64,000 bases of DNA from Calycina herbarum (taxonomy: Eukaryota > Ascomycota > Leotiomycetes > Helotiales > Pezizellaceae): the NCBI GenBank assembly GCA_001414485.1, contig LLEY01000043.1, positions 248,001 to 312,000 on the forward strand, given 5' to 3'. Positions 46,701-56,055 of the stretch are shown here, one piece after another. Position numbers and translations under genes: made by a program. The notes beneath the pieces were generated by a model. The model was given only the letters and a program-made list of their open reading frames with translations. It was not told where the DNA came from and searched no databases. Every line of letters begins with the position of its first letter. Position 1 is the stretch's first letter.

Positions 46701-47270
46701 GAATGCACGTCGACCATGGGCGCAGGTGTTACTGAGTTCACAGAGCCTCTCCTGAAGCTCCTGTTGCACCGCTTGACGGACGAAGATAATGAGACCAAAT
46801 CCAACGCTGCCTATGCGATCGGACTTCTCATTTTCCACTCCACAGATTCCGCAACTTACCTCCCTGCCTACAAGCAAATCCTAACCAAGTTGGAGCCCCT
46901 TCTCCACACCCAAATTGCCAGAACTTTGGATAATGCCTCCGGATGTGTCTGCCGAATGATCATGGCTCACCAGGATCAAGTGCCTGTCGCTGACATCCTC
47001 CCCGTTCTTGTTGATCTACTTCCATTGAAGGAGGATTACGAGGAGAACAAGCCCATCTACGAGTGTATTACTGGCCTCTATGAGCACCAAGACGCGACAA
47101 TCATGGCTTTGACCCCTAAGCTCCTTCCAGTCTTTGCCTCCGTTCTGGACGAGCCAACCGAGCAATTGGAGCCCGAGACACGCAACCGAATTGTGGCAGT
47201 TGTCAAATTCATCTACGGAAAAGACGCTAGTTTGATCCAAGGAAACCCAGTCTTAATGAAGTGCATCTAA
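43737..47270 (+). CDS. KAP123: Importin-beta family karyopherin, Kap123/importin-4-like
   Basis: Three exons, 43737-43782, 43841-46154 and 46340-47270, join in frame (CAAGTTC|CTGAC and GATAG|AGCC) to 1,096 residues, close to the roughly 1,110 of yeast Kap123. The start MSQERLVELLQSIQ is encoded by a 46-bp first exon found from its GTATGT donor and a TGCTAAC branch site. The protein is a continuous array of HEAT repeats: LLSLLHILTSHDDSKTRQTA (importin-beta N-terminal region), LGLLDLLASSLPPRQVI and GVRNAALNGVARLADDLSED in the middle, and EEAFLPYFEPTMKALSEYA. Acidic loops (DDDDEDDE near residue 320, DDDDDAWDD near 680) are usual for this group. Kap123-type importins carry ribosomal proteins and histones H3/H4 through the nuclear pore using RanGTP. 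No damage seen. Confidence 0.93.
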
Positions 47271-47832
47271 TTTAGCGGTGGGACGAGCGAGATGAATGTT
47301 ACGACTTTGATGATGAACGGAAGGAAAGGAAAAAATAATATGCATGGATGGATTGGTGTCAAATTTGGGAGGGGACAAATAAGGGATTTGATTTGATTCT
47401 TTTACGAATTATTTTCAAGGATGGAGGACTCGTTCAATTTTTTTCAACATACCCCCTTGCTGATCTGTAGATGGGTCGGCAATTCGTTTCTCGTGGTGGT
47501 TTGGAATTGCTTTCCTTCATCCGTTCGTTGTTTACTCCGCTGCGGCCTGGATGCATGGACAGGCTCTTCGATTTTATACTGTTTGTAGTTAGTGTAGTTG
47601 GGATACCCCAAGGCCGCGTGAACATATTGTTGCTTGACCGGAATCTCGACACCTCCATGTGAAATAGAACACGTGTGATTTCACGCTATGGACCGTGTTA
47701 CTGTATCGGCAAGTAGGTCGGAGCAGCAGCCAAGATTGGGGACTCTTCCAACTTCATTTCCTGAACTAAATCAGCCTCATCTATTGTCATTCATCTTGAT
47801 CTAGATGCACTGATTCGGACCTTAAAATCAGA
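47271..47832. other. Intergenic, no gene supported
   Basis: 0.56 kb of 3' flank of the karyopherin gene and upstream flank of the F-box pseudogene. Frames of about 60-70 codons only. Confidence 0.4.
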
Positions 47833-49195
47833 ATGACCATCAACCTTTCGAAAAGCAGCCGCTTCGAAACTCTGCCATCAGAGATTTCTCGCATCATTAT
47901 TGACCTTCTCGCACTTTGGGATGTCAAAGATTTGTCTCGTGCTAGCAAAAGGGTGAGAGAAGCGTGCACCACCCCTCTTCCGCCGTGTTCAGATCCCGTT
48001 CTCGGACGACGAGTTCAACGGACTCAAAAGCCTCATAAATACAGATGCTCGTTACCACATCGTCTCTCTCACTTATGCAGTCCCAGAACTCCTGAAGGCT
48101 GGTAATGACCTCTCTTCGAAACAGTCTGCTAGAGTTACGCTGACGCTGCTCCTATCTCGCGCAGAAATACTAGGCTTCAGCTGCTTCAAGTCCCATCTTT
48201 TGACTCCTGACAGCTATGTGGAAACAACGAAAGATTTTTACGACGCGAATGGTGAGGCGGATGAATACCCTTCATACATGGTTATTTACAGAACCTTACA
48301 TGATATATGTAAGAAGCAGCGCAGCATCGTGGACAACGCCGTTGATCTTTCGGTTTTATCCTCAACCTTTGGAGCGCTTCCTCGACTGACGGACGTGGGC
48401 TTGTCCTTCTGCGAGGCGATAGAAGACGACTCATCGCTGTCGCCCTTCACCTCAGGCATGACTACAGCAGAAGACTCTTATGAATACCATGTGCGAGTTG
48501 TGTCTGATGCTATCCAGAGTTCTAGAGTAAGCGGCGCTGCGATTCATACCGTCAGCTTATCGGGGCTCGATCTTCCCTACTACCATACGCGGGAAGTACC
48601 TGACCTGAGCACATTGTCAGAGTCTTGAGGAAAGCTGCTGGAGTCCGTTCGGGTCCTACGCCTGAGTTGTTCGAGTTCTCCTCTGGAAATACTGTCCCAC
48701 TGCGCACTGGATCTTGATCAGCTGGATATGTGCCATATGGTGGCCGAACACAATGCTCTGGAGGACTTCCTAGAAATAAATAAGAGATCCATTCGCTCTA
48801 TTGGCTTTCACGATGTTAAGATCACCAGATCGAGCCCACTGGAGAGCAAGCTTTCTGAGCTGTCCTCAAGTATGCTCTGCAAAATGCTAAAAGTGTCACA
48901 GTCCGCGCCATGTCAAGCTGATTGTGGCTGCCTTCCCTCTCGGAAAGAAGGATGGAGGTTGCTATTGAATGATGACCACCTCGAGCGGTCGGAAAGATAA
49001 AGCAGACGGCCGGGAACTCGAAGGGCAAACGGATTGCGTACCAGCACGAGGAGGACGCTATAACCATCACCGGCGTTTTTCACGAGGCGCTAAACTTGTA
49101 CCAGTTATCGATTCCTCTTTATCGGATTTTTTTTGGGGGTCTAGGAGGTTTCCTCCACTCGCTTCACTGCCTAGAGCTTGCCTGCTATCCTCGTT
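47833..49195 (+). pseudogene. F-box protein pseudogene
   Basis: The ATG at 47833 opens with an F-box: FETLPSEISRIIIDLLALWD, then VKDLSRASKRVREAC. Right after ACTTP (about 47970) one extra base shifts the frame. In the next frame the expected LFRRVQIPFSDDEFNGLKSL continues. A well-formed 63-bp intron follows (48102-48164, GTAATG...GCGCAG), and a long exon from 48165 (EILGFSCFKSHLLTPDSYVE). TGA at 48626-48628 interrupts it and the same frame goes on afterwards (GKLLESVRVLRLSCSSSPLE) to about 48890. A further in-family-looking block in another frame, GKRIAYQHEEDAITITGVFH, lies near 49020-49100. F-box proteins are substrate adaptors of SCF ubiquitin ligases. With one frameshift, one nonsense codon and a scrambled 3' part this copy is broken, unless the frameshift and stop are assembly errors. 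Confidence 0.72.
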
Positions 49196-49557
49196 GATCA
49201 GATTTGCCTTCCTTCTGCATTTTTCTCAAGCATGTAATATTTACAATTTGATTAGATTCACGCGGTATTGTACTAGAGCGCTACTTCCTTTCCCTGGTTC
49301 TCGTCATTCATATTCCCTCCCCCCTATTCACAATATCAATGGTTTCGCCAAGTGACTACCAAAAGAAACAATAAATCCCACCTCCGCCAGATTCGTAGTA
49401 GACTCTTGCTAACTGCTCAACTCTCTCGACCTCTTCCCCATGGCTCCTTTTAGCTTCATGAACCTATCGCGGTGGAAATATCACAGAGCTAGTTATTACT
49501 CCCAACCCATCACTCGTACTTTGTTTTAGCTCCTTCATTCATTGCGCCTCCAATCTC
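49196..49557. other. Short intergenic stretch, no gene seen
   Basis: Between the F-box pseudogene (+) and the 3' end of the coiled-coil gene (-). Nothing recognisable. Confidence 0.4.
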
Positions 49558-51543
49558 CTATTGCGCACTTGGACTCTGTGGTCCTGTTGTCGAACTTCCT
49601 CTTGACGCCCTCCTTCCATGTCCCGAAACATGCCTGCTCGCCTGTTTCCACGCATTTGCCATTGTTTCCTTGATGTAGTCTTCTTTCTCCTCCTGGTCAA
49701 CTTTCCCGCGCACTACCAACGACGACCACTCTGGGAGTCCTGCTCCAGGATGAATTACGGTCGGCTCCGAGGTTGGCCAGCTGCCAGGCGGGAGCTTGTC
49801 TTGGATCCGAACCGAAACCCGAGGGAAAAGGGTGAACACTCGGGGGTGAGTATTTGATACCAGGTCTGGATCTGGTCCATCTCCGTCAAATGGTAATGCT
49901 GGATCAAACCGCTGAGACCGCCACTCTTCGCGGTGTGCACGATCGAGCAGCGGATCCATAATTATTTTCAAGCCGCCAGCTTGAGCATTATTCCAAACTT
50001 CAGCTGACGAGTTCACAACTGCGTGAAGATCCGTTCGAAGCGTCTCGGTTTGAGACGAACTGACCAGCGGGGAGAGGATAAGAAAAACCTTGGAGATGAC
50101 ACTATCGGCTCTGATAGAACCTGTGGAGGGAAATTGTTTGGATTCGAGAACAGGTGAGGCCACTGTGTCATCCTGTAATGATTGAAGAGCTCGCGTCGTG
50201 AGAGCTGTCCAGACGTTGGCTATGCGTCCGTCCTGGCTAGATCTGTCGAGACTGTCCGATATCTTGCTGAGCCAACTACTGAATTCGGGGTGTAGTAAGG
50301 TAAACTCGGAGCTGAAGGGTTTCCAGATGTCTTCGCATATAGCGTTGGAGATAATGCGTTGAGCATGAGCAGTACGTAGATCACGTGAATCTTCAGAATC
50401 GTCAATAGGAACGGTCCTGAAGTAGGGATCTACAGTGGCAAGTTTCTCGTGAATCTTTTCCGAGTTCTAATACATGGTAAGAAAATATGCGTGGCGGGTG
50501 GCAAGAAGCATTCTTACCTCTTCTATATCATGGAAGTATTTCAGAGAAATATCTTCAATCTGACCATATATTTCTGCGAATTTGTGCTCACTAAATTTCG
50601 TTAGCCTCTTCTTGTAAATGTTCCAAAATACATACAAGTACGCTGCAGGTTTGGTGTTCAATGCAAAGTCCTTCTTCATCGTTCCGAGCTCTCTTTCCAG
50701 TTTTTGCTTCTCGCTTCTGAGTGAATCTTTTGCTCTGTTGAGGACGTCATTTTGATCCTTCAGTTGTTCCAACTCATCTACTTGAGCTTTGATTGTCTTC
50801 TGCTGTTGTTTTGTTTGGGTCAAAAGTTGCCCCATCTCAGCCTCCAGGGCTGTCGCTTTCGCGCTGTTCTCTTGGCTTTTTCGAGCGGACTCAACTTCCA
50901 GCTCTTTCATCCGCGTCTCATGGCTTTTGTCCTGTTTTGATATACGCTCATCAAAATCGCGGTTCATGCGGAGCCTCTCTTCTGCCGTTGCCACGGCGAT
51001 TCTTGTCTCTAGCTTCGCTTTGTCTTGTTCCAACTCCCTTCTGTCCGCAGCGAGCTGTGCAAGTTGTGACTTAATCTCGGCCTTTGACTTTTGGTCCATG
51101 CTAGTCAAAGTGCGGATTGTATTTTCATGCCTTCGTAGCTCCTCGTCCTTTTCCCTACCGTCTACCTCTGCCTGGTCGAGCCTGTTCCTAATCTCATCCA
51201 TCATACCTAGATCATTCACATGAGTGGCGAACATGTCCTGTAAGTTATTAATTGCTCGTTGGGCTGCGTCCATTCCTTGAACAGCCTCGCCCACGGCTTG
51301 TGTCCAGGGTCCGAGGGTGGCTTTGTGCTTTGGGTGCGGTGGACTGGCTCTTTTGCCCTCACGAGATCGTCCACCGCCGTTTCGATTATCTGTCTGCCCA
51401 TTGTCATTGCTCTCTCCGTGATCGTCGACTTCTGCGGTAGCAGGAACCTTGTGGTTACTAGAAGCGTTCGTGTCGCTCTCGTCTGTTCCACTGGCGTACC
51501 AATCTGCTTTGACTTGCTTTCGGCTCTTTTTTTTACCCCCCAT
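49558..51543 (-). CDS. Coiled-coil protein of unknown function
   Basis: Two exons on the - strand, 51543-50518 and 50466-49558, joined at GAAGAG|AACTCG (51-bp intron, GTAAGA...TTAG), give 644 residues. The N-terminal 85 residues are basic and polar (MGGKKKSRKQVKADW). Residues about 100-290 form a long coiled coil rich in Glu/Lys/Gln (for example LRSEKQKLERELGTMKK). The C-terminal third is globular, with KFAEIYGQIEDISLKYF, AHAQRIISNAICEDIWKPF and WSSLVVRGKVDQEEKEDYI, and ends in a Ser/Gly-rich tail. A second, in-frame 45-bp intron is likely at 50591-50635 (GTATGT donor, GCTAAC branch, TTTAG). Splicing it gives 629 residues and a smoother junction (AAYFEHKFAEIY). I cannot name the family. The layout resembles expanded fungal families of hypothetical proteins. 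Confidence 0.78.
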
Positions 51544-52819
51544 TTCAGCTAGGGGTTCCTGCGTAACTCTTGTTAGCTAACATTCTCATCCACAGTCTTC
51601 TCTTGCATCGCAGATTGTGAGAGGATCGCTTACTCGTACTGGGATTGGAGACGCTCTGGCCACCTGCTTCTTCCTTCCGAGTGGATCACTCAACCGTTGA
51701 CGGATCGATCCGACCCGCGCTTCAAATGGTGAAAGCTCACGGTTCTTCTTTATTGAGAATGTAAGGTTTAACATTCGGGTCGTAAAGATTTCAGTAGCGG
51801 TACGGAGTACTCTTCTGGATCTCGCGAAGTATATTGTACAACGAATTCGAATCGGCACACTTCCTCCATGGTCGTATAGGTAGGGGAATCACCCTTCTCT
51901 GTCCTGCCCTGCTTCACTCGGCGATACGGCATAATTCTATAGGTACAACGTGTCGCCGGCTGTGTCGCTATCTGCGGTTGTTTACCACTGCATGTGCATG
52001 TGTAACTTCATATGTGTACTTCATAAGGCGATAAGCTAGGCGAGAAATGATTTGCTACGAAGGCACAGTCGAGTTTGCTTGGCTTGACATGATTAGCTCG
52101 ATATTGCGGCCGGCATCTGCCTTCCGCTATCCGAAGCTCTAGACCCCATGCACAGACTTGATATTTTGCAACTCTCTCTATCTGCTCAATCCAACTGGGC
52201 CGTGAAATGAGCAGGCCACTGCCGAGCGTACCAGAAGCTCACCAAATAACAGTACCTACTATTACCCGACTTCCGTGGTAGGCGGAGAACCCTGTTCTTA
52301 GCGACAGTTCTCTTGGCGATCGTTGCAAGAAGGTAGCGCGAGCCAGAAAAACGTGATCTACCTCCTAGAATACTTCACCATAGGCATGCAAATTTAACTG
52401 ATCTCCGAGCCGAGTTATAACGTTCAGCAGAGGTGTATAACTCGCGCAACGTTACGAATATTTTATACTTACTTTTTATATATAGTTTTTTTAATTTTAC
52501 TTAATTTAATAATTATATACTAAAATATAGAGTCTAAAATACTTCTATAAGATATAATATCTTACTAAACTAAGTAGTTATTATATAGTATATAAAAGAG
52601 CTTTTTCAGTATATTTTTTAAGTTACTATTTAAACTTTTTACTTTTTAAAAGACTTAATTTATAAAGAAGAGCTAGTATCTAAGAGTTAAAAGTTATAAA
52701 GATATATAGCTAATATTTAAAAGATTAATTCTTAACTTTTTATCTTAGTACTAAATATAACTAAAAGTTCTTAAACTTTTATAGAAAACTAATAGTCTTA
52801 AATATTATATAATTATAAC
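51544..52819. other. Intergenic, becoming an AT-rich tract next to transposon B
   Basis: From 51544 to about 52440 the composition is normal, with no gene. A 90-codon - strand frame at 51586-51858 shows no domain. From about 52450 to 52819 the sequence becomes very AT-rich with TTTATA/TAGTA-type words, like an old RIP-mutated repeat, and ends at the TA target of element B. Confidence 0.5.
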
Positions 52820-52821
52820 TA

Positions 52822-52870
52822 ACGTGGTTTATCAGGACCTGGCGCATATCAGGACCTGGCGCACTTTTCC
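52822..52870 (+). repeat. Left terminal inverted repeat of element B
   Basis: 49 bp, matching 54633-54681 with a single G/A difference. Contains the duplicated ATCAGGACCTGGCGCA unit. Confidence 0.9.
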
Positions 52871-52919
52871 CATCTTCCCTACTTTATTATTTTAATACGC
52901 GTTATCTTAACAACCACTA

Positions 52920-54575
52920 ATGGAAATTCAAACTTAAGAAGCTCGAATCATCTTAGCTATCAAGGCTATCCGATCATCTAAAAAGCTTAGTCGTTGGGCT
53001 GCTGTAAAAATCTACAAAGTCCCCGAAACTAGCCTTCGCCGTAGAATAAACGGCCAACTTCCCCTCCTAGAACGACGGCCAGCAAATATCAAATTAACTT
53101 AACTTGAGGAGGAAGTGATTCTTTAGAACATACTTGACTTAGATTCCAGAGGGTTTATACCCCGGCTAGCTAGTATAGAAGATATAGCAAATTATATCCT
53201 CGAATCACGGGGAGGGAAACGTGTTAGCAAGCTTTAGGCACATCGATTTATACAACGACAACCAGGGTTAAAGACGCGTTTTAATCACGTTTACAACTTC
53301 CAAAGGGCCTTATACGAAGATCCTAACCTAATTAGCACGTGGTTCCAACTTATGCAAAATATAAGGGCGAAATACAGCGTTTTAGATTGCGATTTCTATA
53401 ACTTCGACGAAACAGGCTTTATAATAGGTATGATTTACCCTACAATAGTTGTCACACGTGCAGATCAACGTAGCAGAGGCAAGGCAGTTCAGCCAGGCAA
53501 TCGGGAATAGGCTACAACAATTGCTTGTATCAATGGCGAGGGTTGGGATATCCCTCCATTTTTGGTCGTCTAAGGGAAGAATTATCTTACGAATTAGTAT
53601 ACAGACAGCGGCCTCCCACACGACTGGGTTATTAAACCGACAAGTAACGGATAGACAAACAACGAGACAGGTCTAGAATAGCTAAAACACTTTGATAAAC
53701 ATACTACTAGTCGTATAAAGGGTCTATATCGAATGCTAGTGTTAGATAGGCATAAGAGTCATGAATCAGCCGAATTTTAAGAGTATTATAAAGCACACAA
53801 CATTATAACTCTTAGACTACCTCCTCACTCATCCTATATAACCCAACCACTTGATGTTAGGTGCTTTAGTATATTAAAGCAGGCGTATAGTCGGCAGATT
53901 AAGACGTTTATCAAAGCCTATATCAACCACATTACGAAGGTAGAGTTCTTTTTAGCTTTTATAGCAGCATATAAAGAATCAATAACAGTCCGAAACGCTC
54001 AAGCTAGATTCTGTAGAGCTGGCCTAGTACCTTTTAACCCGCAAGTAGTACTTTCAAAGCTTGACGTAAGGTTACGGACTCCAACTCCCCCAAGACCCTC
54101 TACTGCCAATTCCAACACTTAGATCTCCTAGACTCCCTTAAACCCTACTAAAGCGCTCTTACAATCGACTCTTATTTAGAAACGGATTGCCTGTCACCAG
54201 GGGAGCTCGCCGACTCCACTATTTAAGACAGTTGCTGTATTAGTAAAAGGTATAGAGCGAATAGCCTATAAGATAACCTTGTTATCTGCTAAAGTACGTA
54301 CCCTTCGAGCAGCGAATGAAGCCTTAAGCAAACGCTGTAGAGCTAAAAAGACTCGTGTATGTCAAGGGGGGGCACTTATAGTAGAGGATGTCCAAGATCT
54401 TTTAACTTAAAAGGACGTTAACGAGCAAGTATGACGCGACTTACGTGTAGAGGGGGGTAATAAGAAGGAGGGGCAATCGTCTAGACGGCGTTGTAGCACT
54501 TGCGGAAAAGCTGGTTACAATGTACGAACTTGTTAAATAGATGTAGATATGTCTGATTCTTCGGATTCTAAGTAG
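52920..54575 (+). pseudogene. Pogo-like transposase (element B)
   Basis: From the ATG at 52920, read through TAA/TAG codons in place of Gln/Trp. Helix-turn-helix region: LAIKAIRSSKKLSRWAAVKI and ETSLRRRING, then a CENP-B-like second DNA-binding half (LDSRGFIPRLASIEDIANYI). DDE domain: DFYNFDETGFIIG (first Asp, near 53392), VLDRHKSHESAEF (second Asp, the following Gly mutated to Arg), and LRLPPHSSYITQPLDVRCF (third Asp). The C-terminus ends with a decayed zinc knuckle, CSTCGKAGYNVRTC, where the His of C-X2-C-X4-H-X4-C has become Tyr (CAC to TAC). All three catalytic Asp codons are kept. Several stops make the copy inactive as it stands. Confidence 0.87.
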
Positions 54576-54632
54576 TTATAGTTAATTTAATATGTTGTGG
54601 TTAATTTATTAATATTTAAAGTTGAATGCTAA

Positions 54633-54681
54633 GGAAAAGTGCGCCAGGTCTTGATATGCGCCAGGTCCTGATAAACCACGT
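54633..54681 (-). repeat. Right terminal inverted repeat of element B
   Basis: 49 bp, reverse complement of 52822-52870 except one position (CTTGATATG against the expected CCTGATATG). Confidence 0.9.
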
Positions 54682-56055
54682 TAGTATATTATATATATAA
54701 AATATTAGCTTTTTAAAAGAGTCTAATTTTAAGATAAAGAAAAAACTACTTAGAAATACTTACTTAGATATATATACTTAGAAATAAATTAATTACTAAG
54801 AAATATTTATTTAGAGTTAGTTTCTTAGAAATAAAATTCGTTTCTTAGAAATACTTTAGAAATAATTACTTAGAAATAGAGTACTAAAGTCTTTTCTAAA
54901 TACTCGGAAGTATTCGCTCGGAGAATTCGGAGATATTCTCGCGGATTCAGAATAACTATCGGATATATTCTCGGATATATTTCTCTCGGGATATCTCGGT
55001 AGACACGGAGATAATCTCAGGGCAAGTAGGAAGACTTTTAGGCTTGTACGCTGTAAAATGTGCTCTGAAGCTGCATTTTGACCTGCCAGCTGAATCTCAG
55101 TGGCTGCCTCCCATGCTTCTTCTTCAGGGTGTGTCCGCGCCTCCTCGCGATGGACAGAAAAAGGGTGGTTTGTTCCAAACTTCTAGAGTATGGAATTATC
55201 TTACGAATCTAGAACGATTTGAACCATTAATTCAATTATCCTAACTATCTGAGACAATACTTTGGATGATTTACTACCCTACTCAATACCAAAATTCTTC
55301 CACCCCACCAGTTCGTCGTCTTGATATCGCAAAGGAAAAAAACGACTCTGACCACGTTCGCCCTCTCATACATATGATTTATTGTCATCGTGAAATGGTC
55401 GCGGGGGAAGGGGTGTCTTCACACATTCAAGGTCGTCGGGCTTTTATTCTCCATCGGGAGGCATTTGGTAGGATTGACAGCCAGCCAGAAGCCTTCAGGG
55501 CATTTTACAGCACACTGCCCTGTAGTCCCCAAAGTTCTCCTCCACATCTACCAAAGAATTGTGCCGACTCTTCTAGGGCAATTAAAAGAATTATTCAACA
55601 TGAATTAGACGAATCGGATACTGAATGCTTTAGTTGCTCTAAACTATACTGAATGTTTTCTTGCTATTTATTTTTCTTTGAATAAGATATAAGTGTTCAG
55701 CACATAAGTGTTCAGCACATTTGTGTCATCGCTAGAATAGCATTAGATAAAGCAGTTGATTGGGAAAAGACTGTGAGATTACTTAAGATAAAGTCCCAAA
55801 GGTTTCGTGGTAATCAAGTGGATATCTGGGAAATTTTGTAAATCTTGACTTCTGTAATATTCCTCTAGGCTTTAAAATCTAGCTCTAGCTTTACTCTCAT
55901 TTATCCAATGCCATGCCATGTCATTTCCAACGCCCCAAAACCAAAACCTTTGAACGCCCGCTCCCAAAAAATCAAATGCGAAAAATCAAACGCCTAACCA
56001 AAAGAAAGAAGGGTATCTCGCAACCAAAAAACCAAAAATTAAAACCTCAAGTTTC
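54682..56055. other. AT-rich tract with CTTAGAAATA repeats, then intergenic
   Basis: At 54748-54888 the decamer CTTAGAAATA and close variants recur about seven times at irregular spacing. Beyond 55,030 the composition is normal. An ATG-started 128-codon frame at 55266-55652 has no recognisable domain and overlaps a member of the dispersed TCTAGGGCAATTAA repeat (near 55569-55600). No gene is claimed. Confidence 0.5.

Larger units (their letters stand above)
52822..54681 (+). mobile_element. Pogo/Fot-like DNA transposon B
   Basis: 1,860 bp with 49-bp terminal inverted repeats (52822-52870 and 54633-54681, one mismatch), flanked by TA duplications (52820-52821 and 54682-54683). The TIR starts ACGTGGTTTATCAGGACCTG and has the unit ATCAGGACCTGGCGCA twice in tandem. 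The interior is a single DDE_1-type transposase. It is less mutated than element A: the TIRs and most catalytic residues are intact, but TAA/TAG codons at Gln/Trp sites interrupt the frame. It lies inside an AT-rich tract on both sides. Confidence 0.92.

Noticed and set aside
55266..55652. 128-codon ATG frame, + strand
   Set aside because: No domain, and part of it is a member of the dispersed non-coding repeat.
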